Counted from the stretch's first letter, positions 36,001-48,600 are shown. The stretch is 64,000 nt of DNA from Antedon mediterranea (GCF_964355755.1 NC_092678.1:22550365-22614364), one strand, 5' to 3'. Numbers and translations are program-made. Notes: generated by a model not told the origin, from the letters alone.

Positions 36001-38339
36001 ATATATCATTGACAACTGGTTGCTTTCCAGATGAATTAAAGATTGCCAGAACTGTGCCTATATTTAAGGGTGGCGATGAAAATGACATAACAAATTATAG
36101 ACCTGTTTCAGTCTTGCCTTGTATTTCTAAAATTTATGAAAGGGTTGTGTATGATCAAACGACTCAATACCTTGACAAACTTAACATCATTAATAAATCA
36201 CAGTTTGGTTTTCGAAAAAACCACTCTACGAGTCATGCACTTTCACAAACAATAGAAAAAATTACTTCAGCAATAGATGAACAAATGATAAGTATCGGCG
36301 TCTTCCTAGACCTTTCTAAGGCATTTGATACGATAGATCATGAGATTCTCTTACAAAAACTCAAATTTTATGGTATTCGGGGCATTGTTCTTGAATGGTT
36401 TAAGAGCTACTTATATATGAGAAAACAATATGTTCACATGGGAAATTGTAAATCAGAATTAAAACTGATTGAATATGGAGTACCACAAGGCTCAATTCTT
36501 GGGCCGTTACTTTTTATAATTTATACAAATGACATTGTTGAAAGTAGTAAATATTTAGAATTTGTCATTTTTGCTGACGATACTAACGTATTTTTTAAGC
36601 ACAAAGATATAAACCTTTTAATTAACACTTTAAATACAGAATTAAGTAAATTAAGTGATTGGTTTACTGCAAACAAATTGAGTCTGAATACAAAGAAGAC
36701 CAAGTTTATCGAATTTAGAAGCATGTATAAGAAAAAAGATACCAATAACTATACTTTATTTATTAATGATGTTGAAATTGAAAGAGTTAGTAAAATTAAG
36801 TTCTTAGGTGTCATTCTTGATGAGTTTGTAACATTCCATGATCACATAGATATCATTACTATGAAAATTGCAAGGGTCATTGGTGTAATGAACAAACTTA
36901 AATATATTGTTCAATCAGATGTTTTGTTAATAATGTACAACTCGTTAATTTTACCTCACCTAATATATGCAATAACTATTTGGGGAGTTGCGGGGGCAAC
37001 AAAGCTACAGAGAATACATATACTTCAAAAACGAGCGATCAGAATTATATGTAAAGTGCATTATCAGCATCCATCAGCAAATTTATTCTATAACAAAAAC
37101 CTATTGAATATTTTTGACTTGTATGAAAAGTACACTGCTGTATTTATGTTTCAATTCCGTATGGGCAATTTACCAGTTTCATTTAACTCTTTTTTTACAA
37201 AAATGGAATCTGTACATGAGTATGGTACGCGGAAGAAGAGTGATTTCCGTATTCCTCTAAAAAGAACAAATATAGGACAAAGAAGTATTGCCTATAGAGG
37301 GGCAAATATTTGGAACCGTTTACCTGAAAACATAAAGTGTGAAACTAAAATCGGAAAATTTAAAAAGGAAATACAACAACTATTAATAAATAAATACTCA
37401 CTCATGTAGAGTTCACTTTTGTTACTTTTACTTTTTATTTCTATTTGTACTTTTATTGTTTTATTTGCTAATTAGATATCTGTATTATAGGGTAATGCGT
37501 TTAAGAGCTTCGGCTCATTGCATACCCGTTTTGTATCAAATAAGTTTATAGAAATATTCTTGTGAAAGAAATACTGTATTATTTTGTTGTTGATACAAAT
37601 AAATGGTACGTATATAGTACCGCGAATGATGATAAACATTCATTATTTGTACCATTCCACTCATAAACATTCATTATGTGTATATTATTTACTACTGTAA
37701 TGCATTTTTGTATTTTTTTAGAACATGGTCGGTCCCGGTGAGGTTGACGGAGATCTTGAACCTGAGACAGCAGAAGAATGCACGAAGTACGGAGCGGTCA
37801 CAAAGGTCGTCATATATGAGGTCAGTCAGTTTTTTTAAACAAACATTTAAACTACATACATGCATACATTTTATTTGTATTTATTTATTTATTTTTTTTT
37901 TTCAACTAATGAGAGTACTTTGGAAAGAGTTTTTAATAATAAGTGTTTATTTTTTACAGGAGCCAGAAAAAGTGGAAGAGGAGGCTGTGAGAATCTTTGT
38001 TGAATTTGCCAGAATGGAATCGGCAATCAAAGGTTTGTTTTCTAAAAAATTTAATTCAGTATTCGGGACCAAACAAAATAGTTTTGTGTCATGGGATAGT
38101 TTCTCCCTAATAGAGGTATCCTATAGGAGGAGTTCTGCTGTATTTTTGTGATTAATGTGTTGATTAAACATGTATTGAGAATATAGGATTAAACATTGAA
38201 GTTGTGATTTGCTTATAATTGTGTGTTTTTTTTTTCAACAGCTGTTGTAGATCTAAATGGAAGGTATTTTGGCGGAAGGGTCGTGAAAGCCTCGTTTTAT
38301 TCTGTGGAAAAATACAAAAACTACCAACTAAATGAATGA
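30037..38339 (+). CDS. RBM17: Splicing factor 45 (RBM17/SPF45), 11 coding exons
   Basis: Nuclear pre-mRNA splicing factor that binds U2AF-type ligand motifs through its UHM domain. Coding exons: 30037-30115, 30242-30432, 30606-30772, 30882-31033, 31405-31473, 31768-31981, 32197-32345, 32707-32804, 37722-37820, 37960-38032, 38242-38339. Total 462 residues plus stop, against about 401 in human. The N-terminus MSLYDGLGVE matches the family start. There is an Arg/Asp/Glu-rich charged stretch over exons 3-4, a Pro-rich linker, the G-patch AAKIMAKYGFKEGKGLGK (exon 7), SVEKTSKRGGKII, and the C-terminal UHM (NPTKIVLLANMVGPGEVD to KASFYSVEKY) with the R-Y-F motif in LNGRYFGGRVVK. Intron 8 (32805-37721) carries a 4.5 kb LINE in the same orientation. 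An AATAAA lies at 38342-38347, just after the stop; further AATAAA-type signals follow near 38840-38860. Confidence 0.95.
32375..32615. mobile_element. MITE with TACAGTA ... TACTGTA ends
   Basis: The left end reads TACAGTAGAATCTTCATTTT; the right end complemented reads TACAGTAAAACCTGGATTTT. The inverted similarity continues through a TTTTA-GTACG word. It sits in RBM17 intron 7 and is probably related to the ACAGTA elements at 4444-4541. Confidence 0.6.
32999..33112. repeat. 31-bp minisatellite, left part (split by the LINE)
   Basis: About 3.7 copies of a 31-bp unit containing CCATTCCACTCATAAACATT. The last copy breaks at CTCATAAA and resumes after the LINE at 37632-37677 with ATAAACATTC. Confidence 0.9.
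33276..34055 (+). CDS. LINE ORF1 protein
   Basis: 259 residues from the ATG at 33276; an in-frame TTG lies 9 bases upstream and is not the start. The first part is polar. A coiled-coil-like heptad region follows (MHEKLDAILANQVTILARLD..VESRLTNVES through LSSTVEGYQGSLTTIKQEI). After it comes an RNA-binding-like region: LERYSRSFNLRFGGI, then IENAHRTGR, then PRQIIAKFLYRPQKYKVLKSA and YFVTEDLP. This is the architecture of L1-type ORF1 proteins (trimerising coiled coil plus RRM/CTD), which also occurs in other LINE clades. It would coat the element's RNA. Confidence 0.85.
   Translation: MPRKDKQNVKDNASPPGCEGKQTESQDPESHDVDGRQIQTMHEKLDAILANQVTILARLDKVESRLTNVESIQKTMEASILFAQELSDQNKKDIEKLTEENETLSSTVEGYQGSLTTIKQEIVQLERYSRSFNLRFGGIEENNEEDPFTVLKHFIEDKLNIHNKVNIENAHRTGRKMQNGKPRQIIAKFLYRPQKYKVLKSAKQLLRRDHTYFVTEDLPWADVQEKRRLRDVMTKAYNEGRKPVFRNGKLYINGMIHKQ
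34431..37409 (+). CDS. LINE ORF2: AP-endonuclease and reverse transcriptase
   Basis: 992 residues. The N-terminal part has the endonuclease signatures LCLNCRSIVNKF, VETWL, YRPP, VGDYNID and the catalytic-type SDHYPIF. The central part has reverse-transcriptase blocks: SPGNDGIGARYIKP, YRPVSVLPCISKIYER, QFGFRKNHSTSHAL, LDLSKAFDTIDHEILL, YGVPQGSILGPLLFIIYTND and the catalytic FADD (FVIFADDTNVFF). The C-terminus has the usual KFLGVILDE and LQRIHILQKRAIRII stretch. The pattern fits the CR1/L2/Jockey group. No stop or frameshift interrupts it, so it could be active. An exact clade needs a tree. Confidence 0.93.
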   Translation: MFYNSLHEYENETIGTTETNYYLVNDFVSKFNIDRENFISILCLNCRSIVNKFDSISEFISSLNREFSCIALVETWLTKNDIPNMYSLPSYRFIYKNRHNKRGGGIGLYLPDNAYYAIREDLSAMMDQSESLFVEVEHQNKNIVYGVIYRPPDKCSKKFNEQLGTVMDIINSENKDSYLVGDYNIDLANHTESNVQMHTDTLFSHSFIPIINKPTRVTANTASIIDNILTNSQQYHQIESGIIYTDISDHYPIFCINKSVKTPTKHVHKYKLQRSYSRRNQELFRTELERQDWENVISSCYANESYVNFHNTLNRLIDKCFPLKNIHVRANINKSPWITEGIAISIRKKEKLYSLYRKNPTLYRKSKYTNYRNKLTKLIRLRKTNYLNEEFEKNKNNSKKTWRNINNLLGKNYNSGKPSKMFLNTNYYNNEQDQAEAMNSYFINIGKNIATDIKNKRSNRIDPLTLMSGNYANSMFIRPVNEHDIKKYIDNLDISKSPGNDGIGARYIKPFSQCLTIPIKHIVNISLTTGCFPDELKIARTVPIFKGGDENDITNYRPVSVLPCISKIYERVVYDQTTQYLDKLNIINKSQFGFRKNHSTSHALSQTIEKITSAIDEQMISIGVFLDLSKAFDTIDHEILLQKLKFYGIRGIVLEWFKSYLYMRKQYVHMGNCKSELKLIEYGVPQGSILGPLLFIIYTNDIVESSKYLEFVIFADDTNVFFKHKDINLLINTLNTELSKLSDWFTANKLSLNTKKTKFIEFRSMYKKKDTNNYTLFINDVEIERVSKIKFLGVILDEFVTFHDHIDIITMKIARVIGVMNKLKYIVQSDVLLIMYNSLILPHLIYAITIWGVAGATKLQRIHILQKRAIRIICKVHYQHPSANLFYNKNLLNIFDLYEKYTAVFMFQFRMGNLPVSFNSFFTKMESVHEYGTRKKSDFRIPLKRTNIGQRSIAYRGANIWNRLPENIKCETKIGKFKKEIQQLLINKYSLM
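37632..37677. repeat. 31-bp minisatellite, right part
   Basis: Continuation of the array broken by the LINE, about 1.5 copies, beginning with the ATAAA target duplication. Confidence 0.85.
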
Positions 38340-39661
38340 TTAATAAACTTTATTTATAAACCTTAGCTTGTCATTTTATAGACTGAGCACATCTCGTAAA
38401 ATGTGTACATACTGTATTCATTCAGAGGAATGCAGACATGGCCCTGGTGTGGGTATTTATGCTTGGGATACATATTTGGTACAACTTTCATCTAGTATCC
38501 AGCATCAGATATTATAAACGTTTTTTTAAACAATCTGTGAAGACCATTTAAACATTTAAAAAATATTTGTTTGGTGGAGGCAACACTGCAGAACTGATAT
38601 ACTCAAGCATGGTTCTCACTAGCGACGCAACCTACGCAACGTAAGAAAATACCCTTCCAATGATTGTGCCCCCACCTGCATTGCGTCGTCAGTTCCCACA
38701 TGTGATTATGCAATACATATGTCGCTGTGTTCTAGTAGGAACCATGCTTTAAAATGGACATATTAATATACTGTCAGTATTCGGTCTTTTTATGTATTAT
38801 TTTTTCTGAACTTAAATGAATTCAAATAGTGTGTCATAATAAAGTACATAAATAAAAAAGCCAAATATTTTCTTCTTTTGCTGGTCACTTCCAATATAAA
38901 TGGTTAAGATAGTTATTTCTTAAACTAATTTATAAATACTTGAGTACAGTAATAATATTGTAATAATGTGATGATGATTCACACAATAAATAAACTTATT
39001 TAAAAATCAGTTTATTTTTGTATTTAATGATCAGTAGGCCTACAATTTATGTTTTTTAATGCAATTTGTACACCAGAACATTGGGTTTTTCATTATGTCG
39101 CCCTCTATAATGTTTCTAAGTCGGTTGCTAGTGTAAATTGCGCATGAGCAGTTCAACTCAAATCAGAGTTCGTCTTACAGAACTGAGTACGAGTCTTAAT
39201 TTTTTTTCTCGATGGTATACAGCGTAAAATATTTGCAAGAAACAAGAAAAAGATGGTTTATATTTAAGTAAATTGATCAGGTTTTGTTTTTATTTTCATT
39301 TTAGTGAAATCCAAATCAATTACCGAATGGCTTAGCCGGACTTAGTTGACAGTTAAGGAAGTCGGCCAGGCTGCCTTGTTTTTGTTTTGGTGTGGAAAGT
39401 AGTACGGCCCAGGGCCTTCATACCACGGCCCGAGGCCTTCAGAGCGGTGTCAGGCCTCAGGGCCTAGGCATTGTTTTTAATTTTATGTTATACATTGTAA
39501 GATGAAGAAAACAATTAAAATATGATTTGATCAGATTCAGTAAATTTACCAATAAAAGGTTTTAAATTTTATTTTTTAAAACTGAAATTATGTTATTAAA
39601 CTTATAAAACAAATGTTTTAAATATATAATTTTTTAGAATGAATAGTTATTAGCGTCAACT
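38340..39661. other. RBM17 3' UTR and intergenic gap
   Basis: Several AATAAA-type signals follow the RBM17 stop. No ORF of interest. The CCDC162-like promoter is probably within 39100-39660, but no core element was recognised with confidence. Confidence 0.4.
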
Positions 39662-42600
39662 ATGGTATCTATCACTGATTTATATCAAGTCGGTGGAAGC
39701 GACAGAATTAAGAACATCGAAGATGAACTCCAAAATGAATTGACGGACTTGAAAAATGACATTGAAGAAAATGAAGCTTTTGGACCATCTTCACGAGTGG
39801 CAAGGTAAATATATGTGTCATGAGCGATTTTTATTAGTTTTTCACAAAATAGCTAAATTTTAATTAAGCTAGTTATTTTGTGATGTACCATCACATTTCA
39901 TCTGTATTGTTTTTTTATCATAGCTCGGTGCCACTGCCGCAAAGTGTTGAACACTTTCGGAAACAAAGAGAGTTGACGATCAAGAGAACAATGGAGGTAA
40001 AAAAATGCTTATATGAAAAAACTATAAACAAAAACCAAGCAGATCCCAACCAAACATCTACAAATTTTGTTTGATCTTTTTTTTGTAGGTGAGTGAAGGT
40101 AAACCTTTGGTAGTTCAAGCCAGTGTGATGCAAAACGAATTGGATAATTGTACCAAACTGGAATATACGGACGAAAGTCTTCCACTTATATTACACCAGG
40201 TAGGCTCCCTCCCCTCCCCCACCCATAACTGCTTTGGAGGGGAGTGGTAAGACTTCTCCCTAAAATACAAAAAAAAAAAATCAGTAGAAATGTATACCCA
40301 AACCAGTGATGTACAGTAGCCACAAGAAATGCAGTAGTGCGGTTTTCGCAAGAAAAGGGAACAATCTCTGTTTAAATTGGTTGTCAAAGGCCTCTGTGAA
40401 AAAGTGGTCAGGTTGGAAACCTTACCAACCGTACTGGTGGCTACGGATCTAAAAATGTATGAAAGCCCCTTAAATATATGGTGAATTGAAACTAAAACAT
40501 CCAAATATGGGACAATCCTCACTTCTTGTTTTTCTATCAATACTATCCTATCAATTTTCTCACAGCTCTTGTGTTTTTTCATATAGTTCTACTGTGATAG
40601 AATCCAGCAGTTAGTGCAGTGTAAGCATATGCACATGCTACGATGGAAACGTTTTTGTGAGCATACTCGTGTCTTGGAGTCTTTGTTTCCAATTTACCAG
40701 AAAAGATTAGAGTAAGTACACAATTGTATAGATCATCTCATCTTCCAACACTGTGCAGTCATTGATCGCACATGGATAGATGTATTGATATGTTCTTGTT
40801 ATTGTATATTTAGAAGACAATTTAAAAGATGTTTTGAAAAATCCCAAGCTCTGCAACCTTCTGTATCTGTATGACGTACAAACACTATAGCTGGTTATCA
40901 TGTACATTGGTCAGAGGTCAAGTGCAAAAAAGATTATAGAACCCCTCCTTGACTTGTATTATTATTATACCTTATAATAGGTCAAGAGTTTATATTGTGA
41001 ATTCATTTCAGGCACATAATGTCCGAGTACAATGACGCAATTGCTCGTGCCAGACGACTGCACGTAGCTCATGAGTCGCATTTGTTGGGTAAAGGTACAG
41101 CAAAGAATGCTATCAACTTAGAGGATATGATGATTTATACAAGATGGCTTACCTGTCATTTCCACGCTACAAAGACCATCAATTCATACTTAAAGGTACA
41201 GTACGCTACTTCTTAAAGGTACAGTACACTACTTCTTAAAGGTACAGTACGCTACTTCTTAAAGGTACAGTACGCTACTTCTTAAAGGTACAGTACGCTA
41301 CTTCTTAAAGGTACAGTACGCTACTTCTTAAAGGTACAGTACGCTACTTCTTAAAGGTACAGTACGCTACTTCTTAAAGGTACAGTACGCTACTTCTTTC
41401 AAGATGATTGAATATTTGTGACTGCCGAAGAGGATTCATTTGGGCAATAGAGTGATAGATATCCCATCAGTTATGAACAACCTTTACTAGGACCCAACAA
41501 TGTGTGATAGATGCCCTGTTGGGTTAGCCTTATCTCTTATAGGAGTGTCCTCTGAATAGAGGTGTCTCAAAGAAGACAGAGTTAGTTAAGATGTTAAAAT
41601 TATTAAAAATTCAGTTTTATATTGTCTTACTTTATTAACTAGCTTATCAGCGGATATATTTTTCAAAAGATTGTTACTTGATTGTAGAATATTTCGCTTA
41701 ATTTTAACAGGTACTTGAATACATCCCTTCTGCTCACAAGCACGACACTATACCACCAGTTCCACGAGACATTGAACAAAGCCTAGAGAAACAAGATAAA
41801 GATGAAAACAAAATTTCTACCTCAGTTTTAGAAGTTAAATCGAAGTGGTTTGATTCTTCTAGGCGGTCTCCTGGTCTATCAAACCCTGCATCTGTCTTAG
41901 GCCGGCCGACCTCTGGAAGTTCAATGACTGTACCTAACTCACCCCCACCGGCATCATTCATAGCAGGGACAAACACAGTCCCACCCACAGCAGCTGGGAT
42001 TGCTACCGCTGCTGCAGCAGGGGGAGGCCCAGCATCTGACGGAACCACATTGAGGCTTCCTTTTCATGAGTGTGATTTCACAGCAATAAAACCTATGTTG
42101 GAGTTCTTGTGCACCTGCTATGGCATTAATATGGTATGGTTTAAGCTCTTTTCTACCTGAAGCTTTTTCTACACTATCAAACCAAACATGGTAGTGATAT
42201 GACCAAATATGGTATTTATATGACATCATCATGTCCATATATTGGCACATCCATTTTTTTTGTCACATAAACTTTGATAGTGTAGACAGAGCTTTAGGCC
42301 TATACTTTAGTGTTTCCTATGATCTTATACACAGTAAGTCCAGGGATCTGTTCCAACATCGAAACCATGTGTTACTCTAGGTAATGTAACTGTATATAAA
42401 GGTCAACTTGCAATCTCTTTACTATTAAACATTACAGTATCTTTTTCTTTAGGATTTGAATTCCATTAACAGCACCTCTGATGAGATGGAGTTGATTACT
42501 CACGTCAATCGCAGATTCAAGACTATCTTTGCTAAACAAGAAAAACAAAACACGTTCCCTACTTACGATAAATTTGAGGTAGGTTAAGAAAAACAACTCT

Positions 42601-45600
42601 CTCGTATTCATATATTTTATTTTAATAAAATCTTTTCAATCTATTAAATTGTGAGAGAGAACCTAACATAGTATTGTTGTTTTTTGTAATTTCAGATCGG
42701 ACAGGAATCCTGGGGTGCTGATATGTCCTCACATTCTTTGAAGAAAGAAGCAAACTGGTTGTCATTTGTTAAACTGAAGTATGGCAAATATTTATACAAG
42801 ATATATTTTTACAGGTAATAAGTACGAAGGCAGACAAAATTATTTCAATTATTCTGTACTTTTATTTGTTTCAGGCCAACAAAGGAACCTATACAAGAAA
42901 GAAACATGACCAAACTTCGTCAGAAAAACAACATTGATGAGCTTCTGAAAGCCCAAACAAAGTTTCTTTCAATTTCTGATTCAGTGGTTAGTAAACTTGC
43001 ATTATTATTTAAGAAGAGTTGAGAACATTTAGGGAGGGTTGTTGGTTAGTTAGATTTGACTATTTTCTAAATTGAAGTGAATTAGAATGTCTTTGCTTTT
43101 TTAAATTTCATGTAGAAAGTTCAAGAAGCATTGAAAAGCCATGCAGCAGTTGTGAAAGATACCCCAGAATGCAACCCCGTGTCTGTGACATCACACCGCA
43201 CTAGCAAAAACACAAATGCAATATGGAGAAAGATCTACTGCAGTCACAAACTATATGATGGGTAAAGATCTGTGTACACTATCAAACTTTGATGTAATTT
43301 CTACCTACAGTAGTTCAAGCATTGTGGTGGTAGCGCTTTAGAGAAAAATTACACTCTACAAAAGACAATTATTATATTATCTATAATGCAAATGTTGGTG
43401 TTTTTTTAGTTCCAGTAAAGAAGTTGATTATACAGTAACCGAGTTTGACGAAAAAGAAACAGACAATGTCAACTTTGCTGGTCGATCTTCAAGATCCTCG
43501 GCATTATCCTCATCAAATAGACGGAATGGTGATGACGATGGTGATTTCAACTATCAGAGTGCGATGCAGATGCTAGGCCTAGACGATGATGATAGTGGAA
43601 GTCAAAATCCAACCTCTCTACAGGGTGGCTACCTGTCTCTCCTGAACCTTAGGCACCTACGGATACGGGATCTTAAAAGAACAGTGAGACACTATTATTT
43701 TTGTTGTTTATCTTCATAGTTTTTAAATTAAGCCATTGCAGTCTTAAGCTCTGTCTGTTTGACAAGAAAGTGTATACACTGTATGAAGTTTTAAGTGTAT
43801 ACTAGTTGACTTATATTCATAGCATTCTCTTAGAAAATTCTGTCTGTTCTTCTCCTGCCAATTGTGTCATTGATTCTTTTCTTTGCAGTGTTTGAGTGTA
43901 TTGAATTACTTCAGGTCTGTGGAAAGAACTTTGACCATTAATGATGGTGGACTATCACTGGAGGCTGGACAACAAAAGAGGTCCAGGTAATGAATAAATA
44001 ATTATAATTCTGAAAGCTAAGATTTAGATAGTGATAGAAATAGATATAAAGATAACCATGCATTAATTATTTATTTTTCAGCCAACAGAATCACCGTGTG
44101 TCTACCACAGATGGAGGTATGATTGGAGGAAGTATTGGAATCGGTAACCATGGCTACTTACATTATACTCCAGCAGATTTTAAGGTGCAAGAAAGTGCTT
44201 TCATGGAATTTTCCGAAATCGAAAATCATGATGATTATTACAGCATTGATGAAGGCAGAGTACATGTACAGGATCAGAGAGGGTACTATGTTATATATGA
44301 TGTAGCAGTCAACGATCTTAAGTTAGTATTTCACAATTTTTCATTCTGGTCCTTTTTTTTCTATAAATATAACTAATATTTACATTAAATATATAATATA
44401 CTAAAGGAGTCTGATCATCTATAAAATATTTTCTTCCAATGGATATAAAATTGATTAGGATGAGATTTGAACCTGCCATTTGTTTTATGAGGATGGGTGA
44501 CATTACCACCAGACCATAATAATAATATTTTATATGTGTATACAGAAATCTAGAGCATGACCTGTTATTGGTAGCTAGTCACTATTTGGAGAAAGATCGA
44601 GAACGAAGACTAAAAGAAAATGGTGTTGGGCTTCCGAGGACTCACAGGTTAAGGGTCAAACACGCGGTATTAGCAGCTTCAGGCGGAGTTGATCTACCCA
44701 GCTATGGTCATCTACAAATTGACCGGTTTGCAGTTTTACTTGACCTGTGGACGAACGAAGCCGAATATCTTGAAAACAAGAGACAGGTATTATCTGTTTT
44801 TAGTTTTTCTCTATAAATATATTTATGTATGTTTTGCTACTTTTTGTTAGTTTTTATGTTAATTTTATTACTTCTTTTTGGTTAGCTCCTAGACTGCTAT
44901 CTAGAAGCCTACCAACATGTATTTGACATGCATGAGAAGCGAGCCTTGGCCCAAACTATCACCGACATCATGTACAGACGCCCTCGCTTGGATTTCTCAT
45001 CAAATTATTTTATCAGCAATTACCGAATGGAGACAATAGTGTTGAGGCTTAACTGCAAACTTATCAAATCTATTCTGGACAAACAGGTAGGCCTAAATGA
45101 AGTAAACAGAGAGAATATGAAGGCTGTTATTAAGTTGTTTAGGGTTGATACTTACTGAATGTGAGGCCTAGCATCTCTTCTGGGTGGAATAATATGATCT
45201 AGCTCTAACTAAATCCACTTTACTATCTTCTAGATTCAAGATCAGAGAGAGTATATTCAACGTGTGTGTAGAGATGGTGATACTGAATTTGGACTACCCC
45301 ATCGTATCATACCAAAACAGCCAGTTGCTATTAATCTTAGCAGGTAAATCTTGCAGTAACACCTTTGATTATTTACATAATGACAAGCATTCATCTATGT
45401 TACTGAACTCAACTCAAAGCATTTATTTATAGCTGTATTTAAAAGACATGTTACAAAAGTTCTCAGAATGGGTTATGCTTAAAACATTATGAAAAAATGA
45501 CTCTCACTGTCTAATAATTGTTAACTTATTCGTTTCTAGGCCAGCACTTAGTCATGTATATCTTCTGGAATTCCATCCCTCCTTGGCATTGGCAAGTAGG

Positions 45601-48600
45601 CTTCCAACAGCTCTCAAGTATGCATACAATGTAGGTATATTTTGTTATTACTTACCACTCCAAGTCATTTCTTGATCTGAACATTTTGTCTATGTATTTC
45701 CATTGTGCAGTTTTAAACTAAATAATAAGTGACACTAATAATAGTATTGTTTTTGTAGGAGCTAACAAACGCTCATATGCCAAAGACGGTCACTGAACAA
45801 ATCTACATGGAGAAGAGATTGCTAGAAATTGCCAACAAAGAATGGGAAACGTTGGAACCAATTGGCACCAGCTTTACCAATCAAATACAACGAGATGTGC
45901 GTACAGTTTTGTTCAGAAGTTTGCATATACCACATACACCACTCTGAATATAAGACAGTCTTGAACCTGCCCACAGAGACAGTGTGATTGATATATGGTA
46001 GGCCTAGGAGCTTAAAAAAGACTAATTTTTTTTATTGAAATTATTTTCATTCTTACAGGTGTTCTCAGATGTGTTTGCGGAGGATCCGTTGTTTATGTGT
46101 GAAATGGGTCAGTCGATGTTGAATGCAATAGAGGCTACAGCAGGTAGAAGAAGTCAGAAAGAAAAACAGCAGGATATTCTTAAAGTGTGGAGCCGCTTAC
46201 TCGAGGCAAATATTAAAATTATCTTCTTTTCCAACTCCTAGAATTTAAAACTCCTGTTAAGGTTGATGAATGTAATTTAAAGAAAGAAGTAACATAAGAT
46301 TATAATAGATTTATATTTTTCATTTTGTAGACCATTACATTGCGATTTCGTTTGATGGATGCGTCATTTGAAACTGAGGTTTTATCCAATGTAAGTATTA
46401 ATTTTCAATTATTGAGGAGTCGTTAAAGTGTATAGTAGTTATAGATCAATGTTTACCAAAACTAATACTTTAGTAAATCGTGAAAATGGTATTTACTTGC
46501 TGCCCTCTACAGCTTTATCGTCAACATGCAAATGAGCTTGGTTTTGACGATTGTCACTTGTTCTTGAGATGCGTCCAGTTTGAGTTTGCAAACTTCAAAG
46601 ACAATGCCGACCAACCGCCACCACTGTTTATCACTGCTTTACAAGAGGATGACTCCAATCTTGACAGGTATCATATGTTCACCCAAACTTAATTTTCCCA
46701 AATCATGAAAAAATTATTAAAATATTCCAACTATACTTGGATACCTTTAATATATGTTGTTTATTTTTTACTAGATATACTCCTGCAAAACTATTTCTAG
46801 CAATTCATGAACTTGATGAAAAACATGTTGGTTCCTTCAGTTTCAGAACAAGAGAGGGCTACTTGAAGGTAAGACTAACAGTAACACTAAGCTTTTCTGA
46901 AGTTTAAATATCTGTAGTTCCCATTTAATTGACAGATATTTTTAAACTGATTATTCTGTATTTCTTTTGTTATTTCCATAATATTAACTACACTACAAAT
47001 TTGTGACAAAAAAAAATGTGGTGTGCTCATATATGGACATGATGATGTCATATCACTACCTTTTTGGGCACCACACAGTTTTTTTGTCAAACTAGTTTGA
47101 TAGTGTAGACAGATCTTAAGTAATGATCTCTTTTTTATTCCGGTTGTTAGGTACTTCGAGGCAGTGGTATGGAAAGCTTACAGACTGTGTTAGCAGTTCA
47201 GGTTGCGCACAAGAACGCCCTCTTGTGTGCCGTGCAACAGGCTAGTGTTTGCTCATACTTTAGAGAAGCAATTTTGCAAGAAAACCCAAAAACGTAAGTA
47301 GCATTTAAGTTTGCGGTATATATTGTAACAACACTGCCTATTGTCTGAGTTTTGTTCCGAAACCGAAACGAAAGACAACTTGAAATTAAGATAAGAACTT
47401 TGATCTTATGTCTGGCTGCGACAAATACCAACAGTACTGTAATATGTGCATATTTTCTGTGGTGCACAGTGTCTGTTAAGGGACGTAGAACTGATCGTGT
47501 CACAGCCACAGATAATCCCTTTGATCTCTGGAGCTCAGCATCCTGTTGTTAGATTATCTTACTACTACTGTACCATATTGGTGGCACATTGATATTTGTA
47601 CAAATGTTGTTACCACCAGTGAAAGGGAGCCAGAAGAAAAGAGTGAGAAGATTTCCTTGAAAGTCCCTAAGGTGCCAAATACATCAGTGATGGGTGTGAC
47701 ACAGTCTGTCATGTATGCAGCAAAACTAAAGACAAGCATTGGAAGGGGACGGAGGTCGCCAGAGGCTTTTGTGTCATTACAACTGGAAAAGGTAAGTACT
47801 TAAATGTGGAGTCTATCAGAGCAAAATGAATCGTAAAACATGGCATGCATCGTAAGCAGAATTGAGATAATGCTCTTTACTTTAGCATCCTTAAACAGTC
47901 AAATTTTTCGTTTATAATTTTTATTTCTCTTTTTTAGGCTCCTTCTCGCGATGTTATGTTGAACAATTATCTGAACAAGAAGTCTTCAATGGGTACTGTA
48001 CTTAAAAACCAAGAGGAAGTTGAGAAACTGAAAAGGTAATCTTTTAATTTATCCTGAATTAAGCAAGCAAACTTATAGAATCGGTATTTTATAGGCTACG
48101 TACGGTATATAATTGTTTCTCTGTACTGCTCAAGTAGCTTATTGGTAGTATATCATCCTAGTACAAAACACTATCTATCACAAATCTATTTAGACCTCAC
48201 TATGATTTCCTCCATTGTCTTTCAGAACACTGATTGGTGGTTTTTGTCATCGATTTCTGCGGCGAATATCTCAGTATTCAATGCGGGGTCAAATCATTGC
48301 ATACTTGAATACCATTGAAGATTTACTAGATGGATTTCCAAGTCTGCGGAACTCGCATTTTATGGTTGGAATGCCGGGAGAAAAGAAAACCAAACTCGAT
48401 GACAAAGAAGGCTTGTTAGAAGATCCAAGGTATGAACATTTGAAATTTCAAAATAGATTACGTAATAAACAGTTCAACTAAAAATAAATAAAAACGATAA
48501 TTTGTCAGAGCATAGACAAACAAAAACCCAATGACTTCCAACTACCTTAGATGACAGGTATCATGTCTCTTGCTTTCATCTACGGTCCCAGTAGCCTATT

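Larger units (their letters stand above)
33113..37631 (+). mobile_element. LINE (CR1/L2-like non-LTR retrotransposon), apparently full-length
   Basis: About 4519 bp, flanked by ATAAA on both sides (33108-33112, 37632-37636), inserted into a 31-bp minisatellite in RBM17 intron 8. It holds two uninterrupted ORFs (33276-34055 and 34431-37409), a TATG-type microsatellite between them (about 34248-34310) and a short 3' end finishing GAATGATG without a poly(A) tail. Intact ORFs and a clean duplication suggest a recent insertion. Confidence 0.88.

Noticed and set aside
41190-41397. Short direct repeats suggesting a CRISPR array
   Set aside because: Units abut with no spacers; simple tandem repeat.
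47198-47552. Overlapping frames on both strands near CCDC162-like exon 23
   Set aside because: Explained by exon 47151-47293 on the + strand; the rest is intron.
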